Part shown: positions 44,018 through 55,373 of the stretch, in pieces | How the letters are laid out: every line of letters starts with the position of its first letter | Position numbering within the stretch: the stretch's first letter is position 1 | Assembly (NCBI GenBank): GCA_035578175.1 | Contig: JAQMRL010000005.1 | Coordinates: 55,347,722-55,411,721, forward strand | DNA: 64,000 bases | DNA from: Catonia carolina | Lineage: Eukaryota > Arthropoda > Insecta > Hemiptera > Achilidae | Reading direction: 5' to 3' | Notes under the pieces: model-generated | What the model saw: only the letters and a program-made list of their open reading frames with translations | Databases searched by the model: none | Told to the model about the DNA's origin: nothing | Translations under genes and position numbers: made by a program

Positions 44018-44105
44018 AACCCAAAAAACATGTATTTAGTGATTGGTCTGTTTGTGTGTGAACCGTAATAAGTCGAAACTCGGAGCTTAAGTTAGGTTGG
44101 GTTTT
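44018..44105 (+). mobile_element. HINE-like fragment
   Basis: CCCAAAAAACATGTATTTAG, a short TG tract and AACTCGGAGCTTAAGTTAGG from the family's central part, joined through an A-run to copy 14. Confidence 0.6.
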
Positions 44106-44772
44106 TTTTTAATTTAGAATCATTTCCTTTTGTAAAACAGTTAACGAAGTTACGGGGATTTACGAAAAGAGTATCATATCTTAAGAGTCATATATCAGTG
44201 ATATATGATATAAGTCATATATCATATCTGTATACATAAGAAATTATTATGATTATAATATTTTAATCAGTTAATGGCGCTAAATTTTTTTTTTAATTTA
44301 TAAATTATTCGGTATTAAAAACCAAACGAAACCACACTTACTGATCGCTTGGGTGAAGCTTAGTAAATAAAACTTTTGCAATAAAAAGTTTCTTCGATTT
44401 ACGACTTAAATTAAAATGAATTGTTATTAAAACCCATCGTTTGGTGATCATATCTCGTTCTTTTTACAGATTTTTATTGCATCAAAATTTTTAAAGTTTT
44501 TCATAAAAAAATATCTATCACATTTAACCGAAAAAATATGGAACTTATTCTGGAAAAAATCCATAGCCTATATTTTTTCAGATATTAAAAATCAGCAATT
44601 TAAATTAGCTTTAAATTTACAATATGGTTATTCTTCGTGACGTCGTTATAGCGTTGCAAAACTAAAAGCAAAGTACCTCAGAATCGATTCACGGTTAAGA
44701 TTTAGAAATTTTAGCTCAGTAAAACCTGTTGGGACTAAATACCAGATACTACTAGTTATTCTTATACTAGTC
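44106..44772. other. AT-rich spacer
   Basis: Contains a short run of TATATCA/TCATATATCA repeats (44185-44230). No gene recognised. Confidence 0.5.
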
Positions 44773-44783
44773 TTATACTAGTT

Positions 44784-45183
44784 GTTGTTGTTTAGGTCAA
44801 CAGCCAAAAGGCTGGTTTGAACCTGCAGAGGTTTACTAAGTAAAACGAGGAGTGAGGTGGTTTACCATTGCCTTCCTCACTGAGTGGAAAAGTACGCTTA
44901 TCAGCATGCCGGGCCCTCTGAAAAGCACATATTTTCCACTCTGCAAATGACACCTTCACTTCATTCACCATAGGGTCTGGCTGTATAATGAAATTCATTA
45001 CTTTCAGAGGAGATAACTCTGATTAGTGTCTTTTACACCTCTACCTCTTCTGTCCTTAAATGATTCAGTCATTTAATTGGCTGACCATGTGATAAGAAAC
45101 AGAACTATTTATTTTAGCCCTGTAACGAACAGATTGGGTGTAAATAATAATAATAATAATAATAATAATTATTATTATTATTA
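44784..45183 (-). mobile_element. SINE-A copy 8 with target-site duplication and (AAT)n end
   Basis: Flanked by TTATACTAGTT (44773-44783) and TTATACTAGTT (45184-45194). The 5' end of the family is replaced by a self-complementary (AAT)n/(ATT)n tract (45143-45186). The family frame is present (MNFIIQPDPMVNEVKVSFAE) but shifts near its end. Confidence 0.85.
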
Positions 45184-45490
45184 TTATACTAGTTATAAGA
45201 TATTATTGAGGAAGAATCCACAAGATATTTTCATTAATCCGAAAGTTTGGGAATCACTGTAATTAACAATAAAAATGCGGTTGTAATATTAATTTAATTT
45301 TGAAGAACTTCATAAAAGGAAATACGAAATATATATTTAACGACTGGTTTGTTATAAGTTGCGTGGATAAAGATAAAAACAGTTAGCCGATTAGGAACAA
45401 GAAATTAGGATTTAATGATAGAAGAATATTGTTCTGCGCAGAAATTAGTAGGAGATTATAGACTTTTGGGGTTATACAATCATAAAAAAA

Positions 45491-46428
45491 AATATCTGGT
45501 GTGAAACACTCACACGACTTTCTCTTGCCAATGCAAAAAATTAACAATATAACCTAACATTAGTAATAAAACATTAGAAATAAAGAAAAAAAATTAACCT
45601 CAAAAAAAACATAGCCTTATTTTAATAATGAGTAAAAGACGCAAATTGAAAATCAACGTCAGTTTGGCTTAAAAATACGGAAAATCACTCTTTAACGCTA
45701 AACTAGGCTCTGTAGAGAAAAATGATTAAAATAAAAGTTATAGATCTTTCAATTTCCTATAAATATGATTATACACTTTTGTCGTAAAATGCATACTAAG
45801 GCTGAAATTTTCAAAAATTCGATATTTTCAGACGTTTTTGTGAGAAAAAACAGAAAATCACTAATTACCGCTAAACTAAGCGTTATACAAAAAATATTCA
45901 GAATAAAAGTTGTAGGATTTAAAATTTTCTACAACTTTTATTATACATTTTTGCGCTAAAATTCATAATAAAGCCGTAATCATAAAAAACCAATTTTTTT
46001 ACGTGAAAACAGCCTCACCAAGAATTTCAGCAATCATGGCGCCTACCTTATCTTGTAGACCATAAAAAATTGAGTAAATACGGCGATTTTAAAAAAATGT
46101 AGGAGCCGTTTTCGAGAAAATCTCAGAAAAGTGAAAAATGACCCGAAGAAACTACTACTTCTGGTTGACCGATTTGAATAAAAGTGTTTGTGTCGGGTCC
46201 ACTAGTGATATCTAGTTTATGTTTCTAGTTTCAATTTCGTACGACGTTCCGTTCTTGAGATATTCTGTTCACGCACACACAGATCAATCGCTAAAAAGAT
46301 GTTTTTTTTTTGGGTTCATGGAGTCTGAAAACGTGTAGATCCGGTGAAAACTCGATTTCGAAAAACCGGCATGAAAACAATATTTTCCTTCCTATTTATT
46401 CATATAGGCAAGAAAAAATAAAAATTTA
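45491..46428 (-). mobile_element. HINE-like repeat, copy 15, full length
   Basis: ATCTGGTGTGAAACACTCAC to ATAGGCAAGAAAAAATAAAAA; both internal units, a very short CACACACA tract, A-runs on both flanks. Confidence 0.9.
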
Positions 46429-46510
46429 AAAATAAAGTTAAAAAACAAATCACAGACTAAAATCTATTACTAAATCGTCCAATGAGGCCATAAAACAAAA
46501 TAAATTTATT

Positions 46511-46705
46511 TAAATTTGTTTTTTTTTGTTTTAGTTTATTTAAACTCTCATTAACAGCTTGGTTATTAGGAGTACGTTTGGTTATGCAACTGGAACAGTA
46601 GGTTTTGATTTTTAAACATTTTCAGATCCTACCCGGGAATCGAACCCGGGACCTTCGCGTTGTAGGCTAGAGTGCTAACCACTACGCTACAAAGGTGGCT
46701 ATTTT
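46511..46705 (-). mobile_element. SINE-D tRNA-like retroposon, best preserved
   Basis: The minus strand reads AGCCACCTTTGTAGCGTAGT, GGTTAGCACTCTAGCCTACA, then GGTCCCGGGTTCGATTCCCG with a perfect 5-bp T-arm. The acceptor stem cannot pair, and the head continues into a body with a T-run near 46510-46525. Hence SINE, not tRNA. Confidence 0.65.
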
Positions 46706-46779
46706 GTTTTAATTAATTTTTACAATATTTATGTAAAGTAGCAACGATCGCTCGGTCATTTGACTACTATGATTACTGT

Positions 46780-46882
46780 ATTACGATGGATTTAACGTGT
46801 TAAAATTTCCAGAGCCAAGCCGGTAATCGAACCGAGTTTTTTGCTTTGTAAGCTGGCACGCTATTCACTATTTATTTTGTTA
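46780..46882 (-). mobile_element. SINE-D tRNA-like retroposon fragment
   Basis: B-box complement GGTAATCGAACCGAG with the SINE-D body AACGTGTTAAAATTTCCAGA; the A-box side is decayed. Confidence 0.45.
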
Positions 46883-47859
46883 ACAACAGAATTGACCAAA
46901 ATTATTTGAGTAGAATGTAATTGAAGATATCTGAGAAATTATGGTTGTTCAAACCATTTACATACGATATTTGATAAAGTAAAATAAATATTTTACGTTT
47001 GTTATGTTGGTACAATTGTTCATTTATGTAGTATACATAATTATATCATTCGTACTGAGTTAACTTTGAATGCTATAAGTTGGTACTAATTATTTAAATA
47101 CATACATAATTGTTAGATAAGAAAATTTACTATGGGATCACATACGGTGTAAACGTTCAGTCTATCTTCAGACATGAATAGTTGTATTTCTATAATTTGT
47201 TGTATATTTTTACAAGTATTTTTAGTGATACTTTTGTGCGTTTTAGCGACTTTTATTTTAATGCATGTGTTACCTATAATATTCAATCCTTGATGGTTTT
47301 TTCTATATATTCGTGTGTCGATAAAATTTTATCGAATATGGCAGTGACAATACCTGCGGATGATAGCGACCAATATTGTTTGTCTAACAGGTAATTCGTT
47401 TCTTTTAAATAATTATATACATTAAATGTTCTTTGTATTACAGTAAATTCTGTTTATTTGAATCTTAATTAATTGAATCAGTTTTACCATACCATTATAC
47501 AGTAAATTCGGTTATAACGTGGTCGGTGGTAACGAAAATCCGGTAATAACACATGAAAATAGAAAATTTGGTTGTCTTTATAATATGTTATTAACACATT
47601 ATAAAATCTGATATAACGAACATGGAACTCGGTTGTAACGGACGAATCATTTACCTTGAAATAATAATAATATACAAACACATTCGTTGTGAAATGAGAA
47701 CCAAATAGTTTTGCGATACGTATTTTGTGTTTAAATTGTTTAATTTCGGGAATCACCTCATCACAGACTTTTGGTAAGTACTGTACATACTTAAAAGATT
47801 TTTTTTAAAGTTACATCAGCATCTGTAGTAATTGGCGACAACTTTGTGTTTTTCTCTAT

Positions 47860-48020
47860 ATTGGTACGTTGGGGAGTTATCGGTATATTGGAGTATTATC
47901 CTGATTGCCACAGCACACCCTTCCCAGATATACCAGGAATTGAACCCGCTACCTTTTTTTATGCCTCTAACAGCTGACTATTAAACGTCGCTCTAACCGT
48001 TCAGCCGCGGAGGTGGTGTA
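47860..48020 (-). mobile_element. tRNA-like module inside the Tigger-type MITE
   Basis: The minus strand gives CCTCCGCGGCTGAACGGTTA then GAGCGACG and the B box GGGTTCAATTCC, followed by CAATCAGGATAATACTCCAA. The same module, in the other orientation, lies in the 36-kb copy. Confidence 0.65.
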
Positions 48021-48077
48021 AAAGATTTTGATTCATGAGTTTTTACTTAAATTAAATATTTAGATGTATTATATATA

Positions 48078-48470
48078 TGTTGTTTAGGTCAACAGCCGAA
48101 ACGGTGGTTTGAACCTCTAGAGGTTTTACTAAGCAAAACGAGGGCTGATGTGGTTTACCATTCCCTTCCACACTGAGTTAAAAAGTTTGCTTAATCATAT
48201 GCCAGGGCCTCCGAAAAGCACCCACTTTCCTCCCTGCAAATGACACCTTCACTTCATTCACCACAGGGTCTGGCTGTATAGTGAAATTCATTACTTTCAG
48301 AGGAGATAACTCTGACTAGTGTCCTTTACACCTCTACCTCTTCTGTTCTTAAATATTTCAGTCATAATTGGCTGACTGTGTGATAAGAAACAGAACTATT
48401 TTTGTAGCTCTAGAACCAACAGATCGAGTGGAATTAATTTAACACTCCTCCGCCCGTTATGGGCAAATTA
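48078..48470 (-). mobile_element. SINE-A copy 9, nested in the MITE
   Basis: TGTTGTTTAGGTCAACAGCC to CTCCGCCCGTTATGGGCAA; flanks (TTATATATA and TTATATACA) look like a weak target duplication. Confidence 0.8.
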
Positions 48471-48622
48471 TATACATAATATTCGTTATTCCGGTAATTG
48501 GCTGGGCACGTAAGATAATACAGTAGAGTAGTTTATAGATATTGCAGCATATAGGCCCATTCGGTCATAACGAACAAATAATGCGATCCATTGAAGTTCA
48601 TTACAACCGAATTTTACTGTAT

Positions 48623-51335
48623 ATCAATAACATTTGGTTAGAAATTCTCCTGTTATTAGAAATAATTATATTTTAATTTAATTTAATCATATTTCTGGAC
48701 TTGTTATGTGATGAAACATCAGTTATGTCTGATAAACTGTGGCGTTTGCAGACGAAACGGGTTATTTTCTGGACCAAATTGGACTGTTGTCCAGGGAAAA
48801 ACCTAGAGAGCTAAGAACTGTTACGTAGTGGCTAGGTGCTAAATTTCTTACAGTGAAATATTAAACGACTTAATTTCTCAGCTTGTCTCCAACCTTACCG
48901 GGTAGAACTTAACCAAGATATTTGAATAAGTCTAGCTATAACTGCCAGAAATAAAGTGAAAATACTCCATAAAATATCTTATATAGAAATATATTAGGTA
49001 AGAAAACTAATAAAAAAATAAAGCAGTTTATTATTCAATTGTTCATTCACTTTTAACCTACGGATCCATAAGTTAGGATGACACCACTAAACATACCTAG
49101 ACCCTCTGCTAAATGTACAAAAATTAATTATCAAAGTAATTAACAACAAACCTGTTCGATATTTATCTAAACAGTTTTTCCCTGATTACCCAATGATGGA
49201 TGTTAAGCAACTTTTCCAAAGAAATTATAATTAGAGAACATATAAATAAATTATTCTCACAGAGCAGAGATTATCACTACCATACTAGAAATAGGCACTT
49301 ACACAAAGAAAGTATTCTTCCACAAGTGGTAAAAATGGCTTAACAATGTAATTGTGGCCGTTTGACACCCAACATGTATAACTTTCTTTCTTTACATACG
49401 ATTAACTTAAAGTTAAAAATTTTTATCTAGGAATGGATAACAAATTATGGATTTTTCGATTATTCTAAATGTCTTAATCACAGTAAATGTTTAGAAAAGT
49501 CGATTCATTTCATGCGAAATTGAATTTTTTTACACGATTGCGGGCAAATTTTCAGGAAATATCGTGTTTCGTGCACAAACCGGAACGTTTATTTTATTTT
49601 TGAGGCGTTACCATTAATAATTTTAGTAGAAATACAGTTAACATTTAAGTCCTCTAATTTTCTTGAAGATATCGCGTTTTGTTTAGGACCTCGGAATTTT
49701 TGAAGTAATATTTGGAAATAGCTTTAAAAATAATAAGAATAAGAAAATTTATTTCACTTGTTGCAGAAAGATACAGCAAGAACATAAAAATAAAACATAG
49801 AACACAAAAATTATAAAATATATTCTTAATGTAAACAATAAAACAATCATAATTAATTCTAAATAAAAAATAAAAAAAGACTACTAACTAATTTTACAAC
49901 TAGGAAAAATGGGGCCTCAAAGGCAATGCCTGTTTAGAGGTTCCATCAGTAGTATTATTAGCCTGAGGCTGATAAAATAACAATTATAAGTATTAGTACA
50001 AATAAATTAAAAATAAAAATAATGCATGTAAATAAGCAATAATATCAAATAAATAAATCCTGTGATATTTTTAGACAAGTGAAATTGTAACTTTTCAGTT
50101 TATTTAAGTCGGAAAAATCATATAAATCGGCAGATGTGAATGTACGGAGCTTTGAGCTATGATTCAGCGAAAAATAAAAATGAACAGAGTACAAGTTTTT
50201 CAAAAAAACATTTTTATGTTCAACGACATGTAATCTCTATTGCGTACGAAATTCTGCCGTACATCGAAACCTCAATGTGGACACAATAAACTCAACCATT
50301 AAAAATATTTTCTCTAGAGTTTGAATGAAATGTTTGAAAGAAATATATTCTTTAGAGGTGTTACTTAACTTTGAAAAAAAATTCTTTTGAATTTGAAACA
50401 AATATTTAAAAAAAACGTAATTTAGTATTAGTACCCTACGTATATTGTAAAATAGTTAAAAAAGTAATTTTTTTTAATCCGGAAGTCAGTATTTATTCTG
50501 TCTTCTTTCATTTTTTTATGTGATAGTTTTGCGACAGTCTATAAAAAAGAAAATATTTTGTTTTAGCGAACATTGACTTTCAAATGGTTTGGTCCGTGTT
50601 CGTTCCCGGAAGTATTTTTTGCGGTATGAATGTTAGCGAAAATGTGAGATCGAATTAGTTAACTTTATCATTGAGATGAAGTTAGAAACATCTGGCTATC
50701 TTTTCCAATTTCTTTCAAACATTAGTAGCAGCCAGGAACAAAAAAAGTGATATCTAAGGGCGGAAATAGGATATGATAAGTTTTTGTTTTGGAGCGTTCT
50801 TTGTTTTTCATAAATTACGTTATCTTTTATTCTACGCGCTGTCATTCCGTATTACTTATTTGCAATCTTTGCAACTTAAATTCTGTAAATTTTGGCATTA
50901 TTTATTTAATACTGCCAATTTTTTATTTAATTTGTGAATTTTTTTCTACAAAAACGGTTGTTAGTTGAACTATTCTTACTTATAAAATATGCAGGGTTCA
51001 TTAAGAAGTGTGTAATATTTCTAAAAAAAATCTTTAGAGATTTGTTCCCATTTGAAAATTTGTTTTTTTATTCTAACTTAATGACACATTTTAAAGAAAG
51101 TCATACGGCACAAACTGAAGAAAAGGAAACATATATACTAAAACTTTCGTATTCAAATTGTTTGTGACATGTAATCTAGTGGAAATGTTGGATTTTATGG
51201 AAAAAGTTAACGTGGTTAGTAGAATTTTTTGAAAAAAGTATAAATTGTTAGGATAGAAGTTGAAAACAGTGAAAAATTTGTCCATTCGTTCAACAGCCAA
51301 GTTTTAAATTGTACATTGAATAAAGGTATGTTCGT
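48623..51335. other. ~2.7-kb AT-rich spacer
   Basis: No protein recognised. At about 49735-49990 the minus strand resembles a LINE 3' UTR (GCATTGCCTTTGAGGCCCCA, AATAAA, a TTATTC-type tail), but no coding part is attached. The open frames at 50.9-51.3 kb look like chance. Confidence 0.4.
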
Positions 51336-51575
51336 ATACAGCCATTTTAGACCACGTGAAGTAACTTTAGACATATGGAAGGAGTTTCTGCTGCCCACGT
51401 TCTCGACCTTCCTTCACTGTAGGAGTTTCACCTTTCTTCCGTCCATGTGGTTATCTGTTCTTGTTCTTGTTCTTTGTGGAAGCCCTTCAAGTGAGTAATC
51501 AGTTATCTAATTTTTCGGTTTATTCCAGGTTTCTCTTGACACTTTTATTTTGAAGTGATTTTAAAGACCTTTTTA
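51336..51575 (-). pseudogene. LINE C-terminal relic, family L5
   Basis: It aligns by eye over its length with 54076-54315: both share TTTAGACCACGTGARGTRAC, CTTTCTTCYGTCCAYGYGKT, GGAAGCCCTT and TCGGTTTATTCC in the same order. No usable frame remains. Confidence 0.6.
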
Positions 51576-51686
51576 AAATATAGAAGTGAAGATATAGATT
51601 CTCGTGTTTACATATTCACAGGATTGAATAGAATGTTTATTCTAAATAACTTTTTCTGACAAAAATAACGTTATCCTTTAGCCTTC

Positions 51687-52056
51687 TCTTTTTTTTATTC
51701 CTAATTTGTGTACGTTGCAATCTGTTCAATTTAGAACAATAAGCAACCCGATGACCCAATGAGATGAGAATGATATGTATGACTTGTAAATGAGGTGTAG
51801 TCTTGTACAGGCCCAGGCCGACCATTCCGGAGAGAGTATGGTTAATTAAACCCCAACCATCAAAGTACACCGGTAACCACTGTCTAGTATTCAAATCCGT
51901 ATAAAAGGTAAGTAAAAGCTGAAGTAAAGCTGAAGTAAGGCTGAAGTAAAGGTAGTCCTTTACTAGGATTTGAACCAGGAACCTTCGTCTCCGAAAATCA
52001 GCTGTTAAACAACTGATTTTGGCGACGACTTTACCTCTAGACCAACCCGGTGGGTC
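51687..52056 (-). mobile_element. SINE-B copy 4, full length
   Basis: From the T-rich tail TTTTTTATTCCTAATTTGTG to the head GACCAACCCGGTGGGTC. It contains an extra imperfect triplication of an ~11-base unit (AAGCTGAAGTA) at about 51914-51950 that the other copies lack. Confidence 0.85.
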
Positions 52057-52169
52057 ATGCCTTCTCTTACCGGGAAAAATTTCCTGGAGCTCTCTTAAAC
52101 CATTTTTCCCTTTTTTCTTATTTAACCCCAACTTAATACTTAACAACTAGTGAATTGGATAAAAAAAAA

Positions 52170-52960
52170 AAATCTGGTGTGAAACACTCACACAACTTAC
52201 TCTTTCCAATGCAAATAATTAACAGTATAACCTAACATTAGTAATAACACGTTAGAAATAAACAAAAAATTAACCTCAAAAACCATGACATTATTTCAGG
52301 CATGAGTGAATGATGCAAAATGAAAACCAACCTCAGTTTGGCTTTAAAATTCGGAAAATCACTCTTTCACGCTAAACTAGGCTCTTTAGAGAAAAACGCT
52401 CAAAATAAAAGTTGTAGATCGTTCAATTTCCTATAGATTTGGTTATATATAGACTACTTTGTCATAAAATGCATACTAAGGCTAAAATTTTTAAAAATCG
52501 ATTTTTTACAGATTTTCATGAAAAAAAACAGAAAATTACTAATTACCGCTAAACTAAGCGTTATACAAGCAATAGTTTGAAATAAAAGCTGTAGGATTTT
52601 AAATTGTCTACAAGTTTTATTATATGCATTTTTGCGCTAAAATGCATATTAAAGCCGCAATCTTAAAAAAACAATTCTTTTCAAGCAAACAGCCTCCCCA
52701 AGAATTTCAACAGACATGGCGCCTACCCTATCTTGTAGAGCATAAAAAAGTTAGCAAATCAGGCGATTAAAAAAAAAATCGTAATAGACGTTTTAGAGAA
52801 AATCACAAGAAAGTGGAAAATGACACGAATAAACTACTACTTCCAGTTCACTGGTTTTGATGAAAATGTTCGTATCGAGTCCGGTAGTAGTACCTAACTT
52901 AATTTTCAAGTTTCAAGTTCGTTTGATGTTCCGTTCTTGAGATATTTTGTTCACACACAC

Positions 52961-52999
<39 letters not shown>

Positions 53000-53137
53000 A
53001 ATTGCTAAAAACATGTTTTTTGGATTTAGGGGGTCTGAAACCGTGTAGATCCGGTGAAAACTCGATTTCGAAAATCGACATGAAAACATTAGATCTCCTT
53101 TCCTTCCTATATATTCATACAAGCAAAAGAAAGTATA
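52170..53137 (-). mobile_element. HINE-like repeat, copy 16, full length
   Basis: AATCTGGTGTGAAACACTCA to a decayed 5' end (TACAAGCAAAAGAAAGTATA). It has a CA tract at 52953-52998 and both internal units. Confidence 0.9.
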
Positions 53138-53189
53138 TAATAAATTAGTCAACACTAATATGATGGCCTGGGGAGAAACATAATTCCAT

Positions 53190-53620
53190 AGTGGAATTCC
53201 AAAGGGATTTAAAATATTGATAGATGATATATCGGGGGTCCACGCTCCAGAAACGTCGAAAACGTCGAGGTGTGTTACCTGGATTACTAGACGACAGGTT
53301 ATGTTTAGGTCATTTAAGAACGTGCAATAGTTTCTTCCTGTAAAACTGTATACTGTCGTAGGAAAGTGTTACGTACGTATTGTACTCATAACGGTAGATC
53401 ATTATGTAGGACGGCGTTTATTACTAAAAGGGAGCGTCTACAAATTTTCCGTAATGTTTTACCTTGAACTTTTTTGAATTTTGTTTATTAGAAAGGGTTT
53501 TAGAAGTGATTGATAAACCGAAAATTTTAAGCTGATGGGTAATGTAGGTAATTTAGTTGTCATGGTTGTAGGAAATTCAGATATTTTCGTCTGCTTTCCA
53601 ATGCTTTATCGTTTACCAGT
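53190..53620 (-). pseudogene. Jockey-like reverse transcriptase C-terminal relic
   Basis: The minus strand reads FKKVQGKTLRKICRRSLLVI then NAVLHNDLPL, and further on SSSNPGNTPRRFRRFWSVDP. This corresponds to FQSKLLRLITNAPF…ILHDDLKI…LPGNPRRRLRRSWNRDL of the full Jockey copy. It has several stops and frame shifts. Confidence 0.65.
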
Positions 53621-54075
53621 TACCATGAGCATTCCATCTCGGCCCTCAATGCAGGTGTAATCTGAGGCAGTGAATTTTTACAAGACAGATAAATGTACCT
53701 TAGTTTTCTGAGGATGATTGCAATTTCTTGAAAATTTGCGATTTCTCGATTTTCTGATGAATACATTTTCAGATCACAGCCTGGAACCTAATCAGAACCT
53801 TAGTTTCAAATTTATAACTTACCGATTTAAATGTTTAAGCAGTTTAAAGTCTATTTTAAAATTTTAAATAATTTTATTTGCTGTGAATTTTGTTGATAAA
53901 AAACTATTACCAACTTTATTATTACCACAGTTCCTATTATTGTGTATTTTATGATCTCGTCATGTTATCTTTATTACTGTGATAATTAATGTACCTTATT
54001 GTATTGAATATTTTGGCATAATTTTTTTAATGACGTCATTTTAGATTATATATCTGCATTTTTTTTTGTATAAAG

Positions 54076-54315
54076 TCAATTTTAGACCACGTGAGGTGAC
54101 TAGACGTTTCTGGAAGCTCTTTTTGCAGTCCACATTCTCAGGGTTCGCTCACTGTAAGCTATTCTCCTTTCTTCTGTCCACGCGTTTTTCTGGTTTTCCT
54201 CCCCATGGAAGCCCTTAAAGTCGGTAATTAGTTGTCTAAATTTGGTTCGGTTCATTAAGTTTTCTCGGTTTATTCCGGTTTTCTCAATATCCTTTCTGAC
54301 TTCTTTAAACCACAC
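54076..54315 (-). pseudogene. LINE C-terminal relic, family L5, best copy
   Basis: An uninterrupted 71-codon frame: WFKEVRKDIEKTGINRENLM, NRTKFRQLITDFKGFHGEEN, then WTEERRIAYSERTLRMW. The W-x-x-EVRKDxEK…NR…FR pattern followed by WTEERxxxxSERxxxxW matches the C-terminal end of RTE-like LINE polymerases. Two worse copies (23.9 and 51.4 kb) show the same order. The upstream polymerase is absent. Confidence 0.6.
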
Positions 54316-54416
54316 ACCTGCATATTAGTACAAGAATAAGTTACAACGATTCATTTGTGTTCTTAAAGAATGAATACATTTTATTAGCATTGATATCTGT
54401 GATCCCCTTTAATTTT

Positions 54417-54770
54417 TACTTTTTCTTGCCCTATAATATATATAGGGAAGGAAAGTATCTTTTTCATATCGATTTTTCCAAATGGAGTTTTCACCGGAAA
54501 TACACGTTTTCAGGCCCCCTGAACCCAATAAAACATGTTTTTAGCGATTGGTCTGTGTGTAAACACAAAGTATCCCAAAAACGGAATATTGTACTATAAA
54601 TTTAAAACTTTGAGCTTAAGATAGGTATTCCAGAACGGGACCAGAAAAAAACATTGCCATCAAAATCGGTCAACCTGAAGAAGAAGTTTATTCGTGTAAT
54701 TTTACTTTTTGTAATAATATCAAAAACGGCTTCTACAATTTGTTTTAAATCCCCTAATTTAGGCCCTATA
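54417..54770 (+). mobile_element. HINE-like repeat, copy 17, 5' part
   Basis: TACTTTTTCTTGCCCTATAA through CGGTCAACCTGAAGAAGAAG; almost no microsatellite. 3' part missing after TTTAAATCCCCTAATTTAGG. Confidence 0.8.
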
Positions 54771-54859
54771 TCAGATGTTTTAATTGTTTTATTGTAGACC
54801 TAATTTATTTTTATTACCTATTATTTGTCCTGTAGATATTGAACATAAACCTTCAAATT

Positions 54860-55150
54860 TTCTCCTCGTTTCCCTCATCCTTACTTGCTGTCCAGTTTAA
54901 TGTTGTTACTCTTTCATGTCTTCCCCATCGCATCACTGTTCATTCGCATCAAATTAATTTTTGAAAAACGCTATTCTTTCTACAATCCGTGTGTCCGTTA
55001 GGCCATTTTCATTTCTGTTGAGCCATTTTTATACGTTTGGTTTTCGATGTCGCAATCACAAAAATGCTCCAAATCCAACCGTTTTTTGTATCAACTTTTC
55101 CGTCTGGTGATTCTTCTTTCAGGTCTAATTAGATGTCTTAGATATTTATG
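54860..55150 (-). pseudogene. possible LINE relic
   Basis: The minus strand contains RLTEHKYLRHLIRPERRIT, similar to the kYLGxlIsxxxrit motif of LINE polymerase thumbs, followed by frames full of stops. Weak. Confidence 0.3.
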
Positions 55151-55373
55151 TTCAGTTAACCTAATTAAACTGTGCTAATTGTCACTCGTATACTACTGAA
55201 CACGTTGTGGCGTTACATTTTCATGCAATAACCAGTAATACATTATTAATTAGATTTCAATATAAATGGAAAGCGAGACCTAGTTCCATGAGCAGACCCA
55301 ACTATTCTCACATATGAAAATAGTAACACTCACGCTAGAGCTTTTAAACCAATTACATATTCTTTCAAAGATA

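Larger units (their letters stand above)
47498..48622. mobile_element. Tigger-type MITE with internal tRNA-like module and nested SINE-A
   Basis: Left terminus ACAGTAAATTCGGTTATAAC (47499) and right terminus, complement ACAGTAAAATTCGGTTGTAA (ends 48621), are inverted repeats flanked by TA. Inside are a tRNA-like module (47925-48018; B-box complement GGAATTGAACCCGC) and a SINE-A copy (48078-48470). Without the SINE-A the element is about 730 bp. TA target and CAGT ends indicate the pogo/Tigger group; no transposase. Confidence 0.8.

Noticed and set aside
46620..46705. Candidate tRNA gene with perfect T-arm
   Set aside because: No 7-bp acceptor pairing, and the same head recurs with a shared body at other loci, so it is a SINE.
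49735..49990. Minus-strand LINE 3'-UTR-like segment (AATAAA, TTATTC tail)
   Set aside because: Suggestive only; no coding part, target duplication or second copy in the window.
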